From: Prochlorococcus sp. AG-347-J20
GTDB taxonomy: Bacteria > Cyanobacteriota > Cyanobacteriia > PCC-6307 > Cyanobiaceae
DNA length: 39,695 bases
Assembly: GCA_003281485.1 (NCBI GenBank)
Contig: QCBW01000013.1
Span: 1-39,695, forward strand
Direction: 5' to 3'
In this document: piece after piece, positions 8,955-18,394 of the stretch
Numbering within the stretch: the first letter of the stretch is position 1
Layout: every line of letters starts with the position of its first letter
Position numbers and translations under genes: made by a program
Notes under the pieces: model-generated
The model's database searches: none
Told to the model about the DNA's origin: nothing
What the model saw: the letters and a program-made list of their open reading frames with translations, nothing else

Positions 8955-10022
8955 TTAATAATTGTAGCCTGCCACAAACAATTGTTCATCAGATGAAGGT
9001 TGAGATCCTGCTACATAGGCACCTTTTGAAGCTTCAGAGTTTGCTTGAGCCCTTGCTATTAATGCTTTTTGACCTCCTTCAACGTCGCTTCCTTTCCAGG
9101 CCTTTAAGCATGAGTGCTGTAATGCTCTTCCATAGGAGAATGAAACATTCCATAAAGCTTTCCTGTAAATAGTGTTCATATTATTTAGATAAACAGAAGC
9201 AGCTTCTTCGCTTAACCCTCCCGATAAGAAAACTATTCCAGGAACAGATGCAGGAACGCATCTTTCCATAGTTCTAATTGTCATTTCAGCAACCTTCATA
9301 GGATCAGCCTTTGTTGGACAATCTGCTCCATTAACAGTCATAGAAGGTTTTAATAGAGTGCCTTCTAGAAAAACTCCATTTGCTTGACAGGCACTATAAA
9401 CCTGCTTTATTACCTCTTCTTGAACTTCAGCAGTTTTTTCAATAGTATGGTCGCCGTCCATTAAGATTTCTGGTTCAATAATTGGTACTAACCCAGATTC
9501 TTGAACTGATCTTGCATACCTTGCTAATCCCCAAGCATTCTCTTGAATTGATAGTTTTGAAGGACAACCATCATTTGTAATTTGCAAAACTGCTCTCCAC
9601 TTTGCAAATCTGGCACCTTGTTCATAATATTTTGCGGCTCTTTCAACTAACCCATCTAGGCCAGAGCAAAAAGTTTCTACATCTCTTCCTCCTGGAAGTG
9701 GATTTAGGCCCTTATCGACCTTTATACCTGGAATAATACCTAAATCATTTAGTTTCTTAACCATTGACTCGCCATCTTGGTGGTTCTGATAAAGAGTTTC
9801 TTCGAAGAGGATTGCTCCACTTATATATTTACCAAGACCTTCTGTAGTAAAAAGCATTCCTCTATATGCCTTCCTATTGTCTTCACTATTCTCAACGCCA
9901 ATTCCAGCGAGTCTTTTACCTACTGTTTTAGTGGATTCATCTACCGCTAATATTCCTTTTCCTTTAGAAGCTAGTATTTGAGCATTTTCTTTAAGCTCAT
10001 TTTTGTAATAATTTAAAGCCAT
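8955..10022 (-). CDS. fda: Fructose-bisphosphate aldolase, class I
   Basis: Schiff-base aldolase, unrelated in sequence to the class II enzyme next to it. Motifs are GKGILAVDESTKTVGKRL near the start, the substrate segment IIPGIKVDKGL, KWRAVLQI, PIIEPEILMDGDH, EGTLLKPSM with the Schiff-base lysine, and FLSGGLSEEAA near the C-terminus. The start chosen is the ATG at 10022 (MALNYYKNELKEN), which fits the family. The frame stays open to an ATG at 10079, but the extra 19 residues look like untranslated leader. The gap of about 150 bases to the class II gene has no recognisable element. Confidence 0.95.
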   Translation of the reverse strand: MALNYYKNELKENAQILASKGKGILAVDESTKTVGKRLAGIGVENSEDNRKAYRGMLFTTEGLGKYISGAILFEETLYQNHQDGESMVKKLNDLGIIPGIKVDKGLNPLPGGRDVETFCSGLDGLVERAAKYYEQGARFAKWRAVLQITNDGCPSKLSIQENAWGLARYARSVQESGLVPIIEPEILMDGDHTIEKTAEVQEEVIKQVYSACQANGVFLEGTLLKPSMTVNGADCPTKADPMKVAEMTIRTMERCVPASVPGIVFLSGGLSEEAASVYLNNMNTIYRKALWNVSFSYGRALQHSCLKAWKGSDVEGGQKALIARAQANSEASKGAYVAGSQPSSDEQLFVAGYNY

Positions 10023-10125
10023 TCTTAAATAATTCAGTTCAATTGATTTTTCCAGAATATGAAAAAAAAATAAAATCAATCCAATACTTTATCGGGTGAT
10101 AATTGCTACTTGTAAATGTATAGCC

Positions 10126-11223
10126 TTAAATTTTGATACTTAATCCACTTTTGGAAGATTCTCTTATGGCTTCGCAAACTTTATGACTAGCAAGTCCCTC
10201 ACATAAGCCTGGGATTACAGGTGTTCCATTTATTATACTCTGGGCCCATAAATTTTGAATTCTCAAAACTGGAGCTATTCTCCCATCAGTCCATGTTTTT
10301 TCAAAATTAAAACTTGAATCTGCAGTTAGATTGTGTGTTTTATTTTCGTTGTTTGAATATTTTAAATTAAAACCATGTACATAATCTTTTTGGTTTTCGC
10401 TTTTAAGAATTAGTGAACCTTCGCTTCCATATATTTCTAAACTAAATCCTCTACCATTTTTAGAAATTGATGATAAAGATACCTGACATGGAAAAAGATT
10501 CGAGCTGTAGTTTGATACTTCTATATTGGCTAAACATACATCTTCACTTGTAACATCATTTAAATCAGATGAATTAGGTAAAGGTCTTTTTTTTATTGAT
10601 GTTGCTAACTTGCCAGACACGTTTATTGCTTCTCCAAAAAACCAATTCAACATATCGAATGCATGAGTACCTAAAGCGCCAATAACTCCTCCACCTTTTT
10701 CTTCCAATGAATACCAATTCCAGGATCTTTTGGGGTCGGATCTACTGCCCATTAACCAATCTAATTTGACTAAATATATATCTCCTAAGATATTTTCATC
10801 AATTAGTTTTTTTGTCTGAAGGAAAAGAGGTACTGCTCTATATTCAAAATCAACACATACGCTTAAATTATTAATTAAAGATATTCTCTGAAGCTCTTCA
10901 ATTTCTGAGGAGGATATTGAAACGGGTTTTTCAAGGAGCAAATTTTTATTATTCTCTAGAGCTTGTTTTGCCAACTTAAATCTTGATTCAGGAGGAGTGG
11001 CAATAATAATTCCATCAATTTTTGGAGATTTAACTAAGTCTTCCCAATTATGAAAAAAATCTAAGCCTGTTTCTTTTTCTATTATTGATTTTTGCTTTTT
11101 CTCGTAATGATAAATTGCTACAGGAGTTAAGTGATCAGACTCTTTTAATGCCTCTAAATGAACTTTTTTCCCAAATCCTAGTCCAGCGATTGCTATTTTT
11201 AATTTTTTATTTTTAGTATTCAT
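10126..11223 (-). CDS. Gfo/Idh/MocA-family NAD(P)-dependent oxidoreductase
   Basis: 365 residues with an N-terminal Rossmann fold (IAIAGLGFGKKVHLEAL, residues 10-26) and the typical catalytic EKP motif (LLLEKPVSI near residue 95). A C-terminal Gfo/Idh/MocA substrate domain follows, containing GGGVIGALGTHAFDMLNWFFG. The substrate, presumably a sugar or sugar derivative, cannot be read from the sequence. It starts 2 bases downstream of the end of the following secreted-protein gene on the minus strand, so the two and accD probably share a transcript. Confidence 0.88.
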   Translation of the reverse strand: MNTKNKKLKIAIAGLGFGKKVHLEALKESDHLTPVAIYHYEKKQKSIIEKETGLDFFHNWEDLVKSPKIDGIIIATPPESRFKLAKQALENNKNLLLEKPVSISSSEIEELQRISLINNLSVCVDFEYRAVPLFLQTKKLIDENILGDIYLVKLDWLMGSRSDPKRSWNWYSLEEKGGGVIGALGTHAFDMLNWFFGEAINVSGKLATSIKKRPLPNSSDLNDVTSEDVCLANIEVSNYSSNLFPCQVSLSSISKNGRGFSLEIYGSEGSLILKSENQKDYVHGFNLKYSNNENKTHNLTADSSFNFEKTWTDGRIAPVLRIQNLWAQSIINGTPVIPGLCEGLASHKVCEAIRESSKSGLSIKI

Positions 11224-11225
11224 TC

Positions 11226-11618
11226 TTATTTATTAATAAACTCTAAACAGCTATTTTCAATAACAACATCTATAAGTTCATCATTATTAGAAGTTTGCCA
11301 TTTTGAATTAAATTGTGGAATTCCATTTATTGATGTATCTTTAAACTTTTTTTCATTGCAATTAATTCTCATTACATAAAGTGATAACTCTCCATCATCA
11401 TCAGAATTATTTGGATTCTTAAAGAACTTTGTTAATACACTTATTTCACCATTTGGGAGCGACTTAATACTCCCTTTATCAAGCCATTCTTTCCCATCAT
11501 CATTCTCTTTTAGTAGGACCCAGTCAACATTTCCTATCGCATATGAATAGGAGGCAAAGTTAAAAATAAAGAGTAAAAGGCTTAAAGAAAAATAAAATAA
11601 ATTAGAAATTATTCTCAT
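11226..11618 (-). CDS. Predicted secreted protein, surface-adhesin-E-like domain
   Basis: The N-terminus is a signal peptide (hydrophobic stretch LFYFSLSLLLFIFNFASYSYA). The rest has the layout of the small surface-adhesin protein E-like family: W-V-L-L near the start, a K-E-W-L-D segment, S-I-x-x-L and two cysteines (in MRINCNEKK and ENSCLEF). I prefer the ATG at 11618, because an upstream ATG at 11639 would overlap accD by 20 bases. Export to periplasm or lumen is likely. The function is unknown, and the domain name is a tentative resemblance. Confidence 0.65.
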   Translation of the reverse strand: MRIISNLFYFSLSLLLFIFNFASYSYAIGNVDWVLLKENDDGKEWLDKGSIKSLPNGEISVLTKFFKNPNNSDDDGELSLYVMRINCNEKKFKDTSINGIPQFNSKWQTSNNDELIDVVIENSCLEFINK

Positions 11619-11619
11619 T

Positions 11620-12501
11620 TTATATATTTGCTTCTGCAAGTTCTTTTACACCATGAATTTTTAAAATTTTAGTCAGAGTATCCTTGAGATCTTTCCTTTT
11701 TACTATTACATCAACAAAACCATGCTCAAGCAGATATTCAGCTGTTTGAAAATTATCGGGTAATTTTTCTCTTAATGTTTGTTCTATAACCCTTCTTCCA
11801 GCAAATCCAATAAGTGCTTTAGGTTCCGCCAAAATTAAATCACCTAACATCGCAAAGCTGGCTGTTACCCCTCCAGTAGTTGGATGAGTTAACAAGGGCA
11901 TATATAGGAGATTTTTCTCTTTATGTTTTTTTAGTGCTCCAGATATTTTTGCCATTTGCATGAGACTTAACATACCTTCTTGCATCCTTGCTCCTCCTGA
12001 TGCGCAAACAATAAGAATTGGAAAATTTTCCAAAGTTGCTCTTTCAATTATCCTTGTAATTTTTTCACCAACTACTGAACCCATGGATCCTCCCATAAAT
12101 CTAAAATCCATAACAGCTAATGCTAAAGGCATTGAATTTACAGAACAGATACCTGTTACGACTCCATCTCTTAAACCTGTACCTGCTTGACTTTCTTTAA
12201 TTCGATCAGCATACGCTCTTCTATCTTTAAAACCCAAAGGATCTGTAGGACTTAGCGAACTATCAAATTCTTTGAATGAATTTTTATCAGCAATTATATT
12301 TATCCTTTCATCGCTATTAATCCTATTGTGGTGTCCACAATTACTACAAACGTTGAAATTTGAAATTAGGTCTTTTCTATAGGCTACTTGCGAACACTCT
12401 GAACATTTAACCCACAAACCATCTCCTTCGTCAGTATCTTGGGAAACTTTCCCAACAAATTGATCTTTACGCCTTGCGGCAAACCAGTCGATTAATGACA
12501 C
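11620..12501 (-). CDS. accD: Acetyl-CoA carboxylase carboxyltransferase subunit beta
   Basis: Beta part of the carboxyltransferase that makes malonyl-CoA for fatty-acid synthesis. It has an N-terminal zinc ribbon with four cysteines (C33, C36, C52, C55 in the segments VKCSECSQ and [10 protein letters not shown]). A crotonase-like body follows, with [27 protein letters not shown] and [15 protein letters not shown]. At 293 residues the length is normal. The downstream secreted-protein gene begins within or next to its stop. Confidence 0.97.
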   Translation of the reverse strand: MSLIDWFAARRKDQFVGKVSQDTDEGDGLWVKCSECSQVAYRKDLISNFNVCSNCGHHNRINSDERINIIADKNSFKEFDSSLSPTDPLGFKDRRAYADRIKESQAGTGLRDGVVTGICSVNSMPLALAVMDFRFMGGSMGSVVGEKITRIIERATLENFPILIVCASGGARMQEGMLSLMQMAKISGALKKHKEKNLLYMPLLTHPTTGGVTASFAMLGDLILAEPKALIGFAGRRVIEQTLREKLPDNFQTAEYLLEHGFVDVIVKRKDLKDTLTKILKIHGVKELAEANI

Positions 12502-12639
12502 AACTTTTCCTGTTTTTTCTATTTAAATCTAAGTAAGGTACTTTTATCAAGAAAGATATATAAAAATTTGAGATCTTCTAGATTAAAAACTTCTCAAAGT
12601 TAAAAATAATGATCTAAGTTTATAATCGAAAATTAATTA

Positions 12640-13536
12640 TTATTTATTTTTCTCCTCAATCATTTTATGAATTATTGGAGTGAGAATTAGTTCCATTGCG
12701 AATCCCATTTTTCCACCATTTACAACGATACTTGTTGGACTTGACATGAATGAATCGTTAATCATTCCAAGCAAGTATTGAAAATCAATACCCCATTTCT
12801 CTCTTGCCCCTTTTCTGAAATGTATGATCACAAAGCTCTCATCAGGAGTTGGTATATTTCTGCATATGAAAGGATTTGAAGTGTCAATTGTGGGAATTCT
12901 TTGGAAATTAATATCAGTTTTGCTGAATTGTGGGCAGATGTGATTTATATAATCAGGCATTCTTCTCAATATCGTATCCACAATGGTTTCCGCTGAGTAA
13001 CCTCTTTCTGCGTTATCTCTATGGATTTTTTGAATCCACTCTAAATTTGTTATCGGAACAACGCCAACAAGTAAATCAGCATAGGATGCCACATTGTATC
13101 CATCACCTTCTACCCCGCCATGCAAACCTTCATAAAAAAGTACGTCTGTTCCCTCAGGAATATCTTCCCATGGAGTAAATTGCCCAGGTTCTAGAGATGT
13201 CCCAAGTCTTGTATTATGTTCTTCTGCTTCTTCAAGACTATGTAGATAATATCTTTTTTTCCCTCCTCCAGTTTCACCATAGATTTTAAAAAGTTCTTCT
13301 AATTTGTCAAAAAGATTAGCCTCGGGACCAAAATGAGAGAAATTTTCACCTTTTGAAAGAGCCTCTGCCATAGCTTTTTTCATAGGCATTCTTTCAAACC
13401 TGTGGTAACTATCACCTTCTACAACTGCTGGAACAATATCTTCTCTGGCAAAAATATGCTCAAAGGCTCTTTTTACTGTACTTGTTCCTGCTCCTGAAGA
13501 TCCTGTTACAGCAACTACTGGATGACGTTTTGACAT
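12640..13536 (-). CDS. prk: Phosphoribulokinase, class I (proteobacterial) type
   Basis: Makes ribulose-1,5-bisphosphate from ribulose-5-phosphate and ATP in the Calvin cycle. The P-loop is GSSGAGTST at residues 12-20, with FYEGLHGGV, NLEWIQKIHRD and DINFQRIPTIDTSNPF further on. These segments and the short length (298 residues) follow the proteobacterial class I enzyme, as in Rhodobacter CfxP. The plant and freshwater-cyanobacterial class II enzyme has a GCGKS loop with a regulatory cysteine. No cysteine occurs in the N-terminal half, so the usual thioredoxin/CP12 disulfide switch cannot form there. Confidence 0.95.
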   Translation of the reverse strand: MSKRHPVVAVTGSSGAGTSTVKRAFEHIFAREDIVPAVVEGDSYHRFERMPMKKAMAEALSKGENFSHFGPEANLFDKLEELFKIYGETGGGKKRYYLHSLEEAEEHNTRLGTSLEPGQFTPWEDIPEGTDVLFYEGLHGGVEGDGYNVASYADLLVGVVPITNLEWIQKIHRDNAERGYSAETIVDTILRRMPDYINHICPQFSKTDINFQRIPTIDTSNPFICRNIPTPDESFVIIHFRKGAREKWGIDFQYLLGMINDSFMSSPTSIVVNGGKMGFAMELILTPIIHKMIEEKNK

Positions 13537-13629
13537 TTTTTTAAAACAATATCTAATGATTCTGACAGGTCATATGCCAACTTTATGTTTTACTTAAAAA
13601 TATTTTTTTATTTATTAATTTTTTTTTTT

Positions 13630-14703
13630 TTAAATTTCATCTATTATTTTATTTCCGATTTCACTGCAAGATAAAACTTCAGAAGACCCATCAGCCAAAT
13701 CAGCTGTTCTAAATCCGTTTGATAAAACTTTGTCAATAGCAATTTCTAAATTTTCTGCGGCTTCATCTTCATTTAATCCAATTTTTAACATCATGGAAGC
13801 GGATAAAAGCATTGCAATAGGATTTGCTATGTTTTTACCAGCTATATCAGGAGCTGAACCATGAACGGGCTCAAATACTCCTGGACCATTATTGTTTAGA
13901 GAAGCAGATGGAAGCATACCAATAGAACCAGTTAACATTGCGGCTAAATCGCTTAAAATATCACCAAATAAATTACTAGTTAAAATCACATCAAATTGGC
14001 CAGGATCTCTAACTAATTGCATTGCTGCATTGTCAACGTACATATTGCTTAGAGATATATTTTTATCTTTTGAGGCGATATTTAGAACTGTATCTCTCCA
14101 CAATTGACTAACCTCAAGAACGTTTGATTTATCAACAGAGCATATTTTTTTATTTCTTTGGTTAGCAATTTTTATTGCTATTTCAGTTATTCTCTCTATT
14201 TCGGACGAATCATAAACCATTGTATTGAAAGCTTTTGGGATTTTTGTATTTGTTATGTGTCCTCTTGGGTTTCCAAAATAAATACCCCCTATTAATTCTC
14301 TTACAACAATAAGGTCTACATTCTCAATGATTTCTTTTTTTAATGAACTTGCATCTAAGAGAGATTTTCTTATTTTGACAGGCCTGATATTTGCGAAAAG
14401 GTTTAGAGCAGATCTTAACTTTAGCAACCCGCTCTCTGGCCTTAATTCTCTTGCGAGAGAGTCATATTTAATATCTCCAACACATGCTAAAAGTACAGCA
14501 TCACTTTTTTTGCATTGATCTAATGTCTCATCTGGAGCAGGAGTCCCATATTTTTCATAAGCTATCCCTCCAAATAATTTTTCAATAATCTCAATATCGA
14601 AATTATGATTTTTTGAAAGCTTTTTTAAAACTTTTTTTGAAACTTCTGAAATCTCTGGTCCAATTCCGTCTCCTGACAATAAAACAATCTTATATTTCTT
14701 CAT
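13630..14703 (-). CDS. leuB: 3-isopropylmalate dehydrogenase
   Basis: Oxidises and decarboxylates 3-isopropylmalate in leucine synthesis with NAD+. The 357 residues show LSGDGIGPEI near the start, LRPESGLLKLRSALNLFANIRP cut as LRPESG and FANIRP segments, and VRELIGGIYFG. The metal/substrate segment is NLFGDILSDLAAML, and GVFEPVHGSAPDIAGK marks the nucleotide site. Start at ATG 14703. The gene lies 28 bases downstream of lpxD on the same strand and ends a long same-strand run. A 13-base T run (13619-13631) overlaps its 3' end. Confidence 0.96.
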   Translation of the reverse strand: MKKYKIVLLSGDGIGPEISEVSKKVLKKLSKNHNFDIEIIEKLFGGIAYEKYGTPAPDETLDQCKKSDAVLLACVGDIKYDSLARELRPESGLLKLRSALNLFANIRPVKIRKSLLDASSLKKEIIENVDLIVVRELIGGIYFGNPRGHITNTKIPKAFNTMVYDSSEIERITEIAIKIANQRNKKICSVDKSNVLEVSQLWRDTVLNIASKDKNISLSNMYVDNAAMQLVRDPGQFDVILTSNLFGDILSDLAAMLTGSIGMLPSASLNNNGPGVFEPVHGSAPDIAGKNIANPIAMLLSASMMLKIGLNEDEAAENLEIAIDKVLSNGFRTADLADGSSEVLSCSEIGNKIIDEI

Positions 14704-14731
14704 TTAAATTTTTATTTTATAGAACAATAAA

Positions 14732-15766
14732 TTATTGCTTGTCTAGTTGTCTAAGTTTTTTTGCTAATTCTGGTAATTTTTTAAAAATACTTGAACTCCT
14801 TAGCCATGATTTATTTTCCATCGCGGGGAAACCACTAATGACCTTGCCATCTTCTATGTCACAATGGATTCCGCATTTTGAACTCGCTATGACATTATTA
14901 CCAACTTTTACTCTATTATTAACTCCTACTTGCCCCGCCAAAATTACACCATCTCCAATATTTGCTCCTCCAGCGATACCAACTTGAGCTGCAAATGCAC
15001 AATTCTTACCAATTTTAACTCCATGACCTACTTGTATTAAATTATCCAACTTTGTTCCCTCATCAATAAAAGTAAATCCTACTGCGGGCCTATCAATACA
15101 ACAATTCGTGCCAATTTCTACAAAACTCATTATTTTTACACCACCTTTTTGAGGCATCTTTACCCATTTACCATTTTTAGGAATAAAACCAAATCCCTCT
15201 GATCCAATAACAGAATTTGAATTAATTACACAATTATTTTTTAGAGTGGTATTTTCGTAAATAACACAATTTGGATGAATTATATTATTATTTCCTATTC
15301 GAACATTGCCTAAAATTGATGATCCAGGAAGAATATGATTATTGTCACCAATTACAGTATTTTCTCCAATATATACATTAGGTCCAATATGACAATCTGC
15401 TCCAATTATTGCTGTTTTATCTATAACCGCTGAAGCATGAATTCCTGGTTGGAGATTTATAGATTTATATAAACAATCCAATACTTCTGCAAATGCAATT
15501 CTTGGATTTTTAACGATTATGTTTGAAATATTGTGTTTCTTTAGGGTATTAACAATTTCATTGTTGTTAGAAGTTATTATTGCTGATGCTTTAGTTTGAT
15601 CTAATTTTTCTTTAAGGATATTATTTTCTTCTAAAAAAGATATTTGATGATTAATTGCATTATCTAATGAGGAAGCATCATCTATATTTAAATCTTTAAC
15701 AATATTGGCACTAATAAAATTTGAATTTCCTTTTTTTATTAGATCGACTAAATCACTTAAAAGCAT
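14732..15766 (-). CDS. lpxD: UDP-3-O-acylglucosamine N-acyltransferase
   Basis: Third step of lipid A synthesis: transfers a hydroxyacyl chain from ACP to UDP-3-O-acylglucosamine. An N-terminal uridine-binding domain (residues 1-100) is followed by many left-handed-beta-helix hexapeptides (for example IGPNVYIGENTVIGDNN). The catalytic His lies in LIQVGHGVKIG. A short C-terminal helix follows. At 344 residues the length is normal. It is 21 bases downstream of proB. Confidence 0.95.
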   Translation of the reverse strand: MLLSDLVDLIKKGNSNFISANIVKDLNIDDASSLDNAINHQISFLEENNILKEKLDQTKASAIITSNNNEIVNTLKKHNISNIIVKNPRIAFAEVLDCLYKSINLQPGIHASAVIDKTAIIGADCHIGPNVYIGENTVIGDNNHILPGSSILGNVRIGNNNIIHPNCVIYENTTLKNNCVINSNSVIGSEGFGFIPKNGKWVKMPQKGGVKIMSFVEIGTNCCIDRPAVGFTFIDEGTKLDNLIQVGHGVKIGKNCAFAAQVGIAGGANIGDGVILAGQVGVNNRVKVGNNVIASSKCGIHCDIEDGKVISGFPAMENKSWLRSSSIFKKLPELAKKLRQLDKQ

Positions 15767-15787
15767 TTTCTCAGTTTTAATTATTTT

Positions 15788-16870
15788 CTAAGAGAGGGCA
15801 AGAACATCTCTGTGTACGACAATTATCGAGGAGTTGTTATTTTCTTTATTATTTAAGATACTTCTTAATTTGTCGCTACCCATAGATACTAAACCTTTTG
15901 CAACTTCTTTATCATTTTTATTCACGATTTTAACTGCTTGATTAACCGTAAAGTTTCCTTCTACATTTTTAACACCAACCGCTAAAAGTGAGGCCCCCTT
16001 TTGTTTTATTGCAAAAGAAGCTCCATCATCTAAGGTGATTTTCCCTACTGTTTGAATTGCATGTGAAAGCCAACTTTTTTTGTTTCCTATAGGTTTTTCT
16101 ACTGGATAAAATAAAGTTCCTATTTTATTATCATTAAAAATTTCAATTAAGTTTTTTTTATTAGTTCCATCAACTAGTTGGACTTCAACTCCTCCTTTTG
16201 TTGCTATTTCTGCAGAAATTAATTTTGTAGAAATTCCTCCTGTTCCCCATTCATTATCTGAGTTTTGAATATTTTTATTTTTAATTTCTTTTAATTCACT
16301 ATTATGAACTTCTTTAATAGGTTGCGCATCTTTATTATTACGTGGATCTTTTGAGTATAGATTTTCAATATCGGTTAATAAAATAAGCTTGTTAGCATTT
16401 ATAGCTAAGGCAACTAAAGCAGAGAGGGTATCATTATCTCCATATTTAAGCTCTTCATTTGCTACGGTATCATTTTCATTTACTATTGGAATAACATTCA
16501 AATCGATTAATTTTTTTAAAGTTTTAGAAGCGTTATTAAATGATTCTCGTGAATTGAAATCAGCTTTAGTTATTAAAATTTGAGCAATATTATAACCTAA
16601 TCTATTAAATACTCTATCGTATAAGGACATTAAATTAACTTGACCTACTGCAGCAGTAGCCTGAAGGGTACTCAAATCATTTGGTCTCGTTTTAATATTT
16701 AATTTCTGGCAACCTAATCCAACGGCACCACTAGTCACTAAAATTAATTTATTTCCTTTTGAAAGAAAACTAGTAAAGGATCTAGAAAGATTTTCAATAA
16801 CTTCTTCTGTAGATGTTCCCTCTGTTCCTCTTAAAATACTAGTACCAATTTTTATAACCCAAGTTTTCAT
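15788..16870 (-). CDS. proB: Glutamate 5-kinase with PUA domain
   Basis: First step of proline synthesis: glutamate + ATP to glutamyl-5-phosphate. An amino-acid-kinase domain ([12 protein letters not shown] at the N-terminus, [29 protein letters not shown] seen as shorter blocks, and GTGGISTKL) is followed by a C-terminal PUA domain from about residue 275. At 360 residues it is the full two-domain form. Its start overlaps the stop of the YqeG-type gene by 4 bases, which indicates coupled translation. Confidence 0.96.
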   Translation of the reverse strand: MKTWVIKIGTSILRGTEGTSTEEVIENLSRSFTSFLSKGNKLILVTSGAVGLGCQKLNIKTRPNDLSTLQATAAVGQVNLMSLYDRVFNRLGYNIAQILITKADFNSRESFNNASKTLKKLIDLNVIPIVNENDTVANEELKYGDNDTLSALVALAINANKLILLTDIENLYSKDPRNNKDAQPIKEVHNSELKEIKNKNIQNSDNEWGTGGISTKLISAEIATKGGVEVQLVDGTNKKNLIEIFNDNKIGTLFYPVEKPIGNKKSWLSHAIQTVGKITLDDGASFAIKQKGASLLAVGVKNVEGNFTVNQAVKIVNKNDKEVAKGLVSMGSDKLRSILNNKENNNSSIIVVHRDVLALS

Positions 16871-17361
16871 TTTATAAAATTAGAAATCAATTTTTCTATT
16901 ATCAAAGTTAAATTAAATTTTATAGGCAAGCCATCTCTATTTAATCGCTTAACTAATATTGTTTTTATATCACATCTATTCCCAACAATAATATCTGTAA
17001 AAATTCTGTCGCCTATAATGGCTATATTTTTTGGCTCTCTACCAATTTCTTTGATAGCAGACAAAGTTACCCCTTTTCTTGGTTTTGATGCATTGTATTT
17101 ATACCTCAAATTTAATTCTTTAGCTATTTTTGCGATTCTTTTTTTTGAAGGATTATTACTTATTAGATATAAAGAGAAAAGTTTTTTAGATTCTATGATC
17201 CAATTTTTTACAGCTTTTGGGATAATATTTGATTTTCTATTTAGGAGAGTCCCATCCACGTCTAGCAATAAAGAATTAATTCCTTTTTTTTGCAACTCAG
17301 ATTGAGAAATATAATATATTGGTAATTTTGAATCCCAATTGACCTTTAGGATAGATCTCAT
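16867..17361 (-). CDS. YqeG-family HAD phosphatase
   Basis: 164-residue HAD IIIA-type hydrolase. The nucleophile motif is [10 protein letters not shown] with D34 and D36; SNNPSKKR supplies the second motif, KPRKG the lysine, and IGDRIFTDI the Mg-binding acids. It is homologous to bacterial YqeG and plant PGPP1, the phosphatidylglycerophosphate phosphatase of plastids, so a role in phosphatidylglycerol synthesis is plausible. pgsA, the preceding enzyme of that pathway, is elsewhere in this window (24633-25172). It overlaps proB by 4 bases and lies 5 bases after the DUF3727 gene. Confidence 0.88.
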   Translation of the reverse strand: MRSILKVNWDSKLPIYYISQSELQKKGINSLLLDVDGTLLNRKSNIIPKAVKNWIIESKKLFSLYLISNNPSKKRIAKIAKELNLRYKYNASKPRKGVTLSAIKEIGREPKNIAIIGDRIFTDIIVGNRCDIKTILVKRLNRDGLPIKFNLTLIIEKLISNFIK

Positions 17362-17366
17362 TTATT

Positions 17367-17906
17367 TTAGGAACTACTTTTTTCAAGCTCATTTTCAATC
17401 AAAGGTTGAATTTTATCGAACTCATCATCTTCAACTAATAAGACACCTTTGTCTTTTAATTTACCTACAATAAAAAAAGGATCTAGTGGTATATATAAGC
17501 CATATTCTTGGTCAAAAAGATTAAAGTTAACGAGCAATTCATAACTCTCACTATCATCATCGACGTAATCTTCTTCCTCTAATTCATCGTAAATTGGTTC
17601 TTCAAGTTCTCCTGATACTGTTAATGTAACTGCTGATCTGATAAGTCTTAAATCATGTTCTTGAAGAACTGCTTCAGCATTTTTTAGTATTTGTTCATTT
17701 TTATCTATTTTATCAATTAATTCAGGTTCATCTTTTTCATTTATCTTAAAAAGACTTACTGGAGTATCAACTGGCGTTAATAATGCATATTCTTGGCCTT
17801 CAACACTTACTAATTGTTCAAGATAACAAAATAGCTCGTTTCCATTTGAGTCATTTAATAAAAGAGTCTGTGCATCATAATTATCATTTGAATTGGCTTC
17901 TTTCAT
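17367..17906 (-). CDS. DUF3727-domain protein
   Basis: 179-residue acidic soluble protein. The N-terminal third resembles the DUF1292 pattern (LLLNDSNGNELFCYLEQL, then YALLTPVDTPVSLF). The rest is the cyanobacterial and plastid DUF3727 region with a strongly acidic stretch (EEEDYVDDDSESY). Function is unknown. It lies between yqeG and ruvX in a compact same-strand run, an association also seen for related genes in other cyanobacteria as far as I recall. Confidence 0.8.
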   Translation of the reverse strand: MKEANSNDNYDAQTLLLNDSNGNELFCYLEQLVSVEGQEYALLTPVDTPVSLFKINEKDEPELIDKIDKNEQILKNAEAVLQEHDLRLIRSAVTLTVSGELEEPIYDELEEEDYVDDDSESYELLVNFNLFDQEYGLYIPLDPFFIVGKLKDKGVLLVEDDEFDKIQPLIENELEKSSS

Positions 17907-17932
17907 TTAAAAATCATCTATCCTTCTTAATA

Positions 17933-18394
17933 CTAATATTTTATCTGACGTTTACCAGCTATTTCTTCTAATTCAGGACCTTCTTCGATCCATTGTTCAA
18001 GTATTATTTTTGCTGAAAAACTATCAATCAATCCAGATTTATCTTTTTTTATTCCAAATCTATATGAAGATTCCCAAGTTGAACTATGTTCGTTGACGTA
18101 AGAAAATGGAAGCTTTAATTCATTTGAAAGTAATTGACCGTAATTTTTACAGTCAATAGCTTGAGTTGTCATTTGACCTTCATCATCTAGTGGAATACCA
18201 ACAATAAACCCAGTCAAATTGAATTCATTTATATAATTTCTAATGATTTTAATCTCTTGATTATTTTCAAACCGTTTTACTGCTGGAAGTATATTTGATG
18301 TTATACAGAGGGGATCACAATAAGCTAATCCAATCCTTTTTTTACCTATATCCAAACTCAAAATTGACTTGGGTTTGGGTTTGCAAAATTTCAC
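17933..18394 (-). CDS. ruvX: RuvX/YqgF-family Holliday-junction resolvase-like nuclease
   Basis: 153 residues with an RNase H-like fold. It has the first acidic motif [15 protein letters not shown] near residue 14, [12 protein letters not shown] in the middle, NEHSST (usually DERLTT) and the C-terminal [14 protein letters not shown]. Family members process pre-16S rRNA or resolve branched DNA. Its start overlaps the stop of the upstream 351-aa gene by 4 bases. Confidence 0.92.
   Translation of the reverse strand: MKFCKPKPKSILSLDIGKKRIGLAYCDPLCITSNILPAVKRFENNQEIKIIRNYINEFNLTGFIVGIPLDDEGQMTTQAIDCKNYGQLLSNELKLPFSYVNEHSSTWESSYRFGIKKDKSGLIDSFSAKIILEQWIEEGPELEEIAGKRQIKY

Noticed and set aside
8921..9172. 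Plus-strand frame of 83 codons starting before the class I aldolase end
   Set aside because: Most of it is antisense to the aldolase; the composition is Leu/Arg-rich as expected from a shadow frame.
13619..13631. Run of 13 T beside leuB
   Set aside because: No hairpin precedes it on either strand, so it was not called a terminator; it may be a simple homopolymer tract prone to length change.
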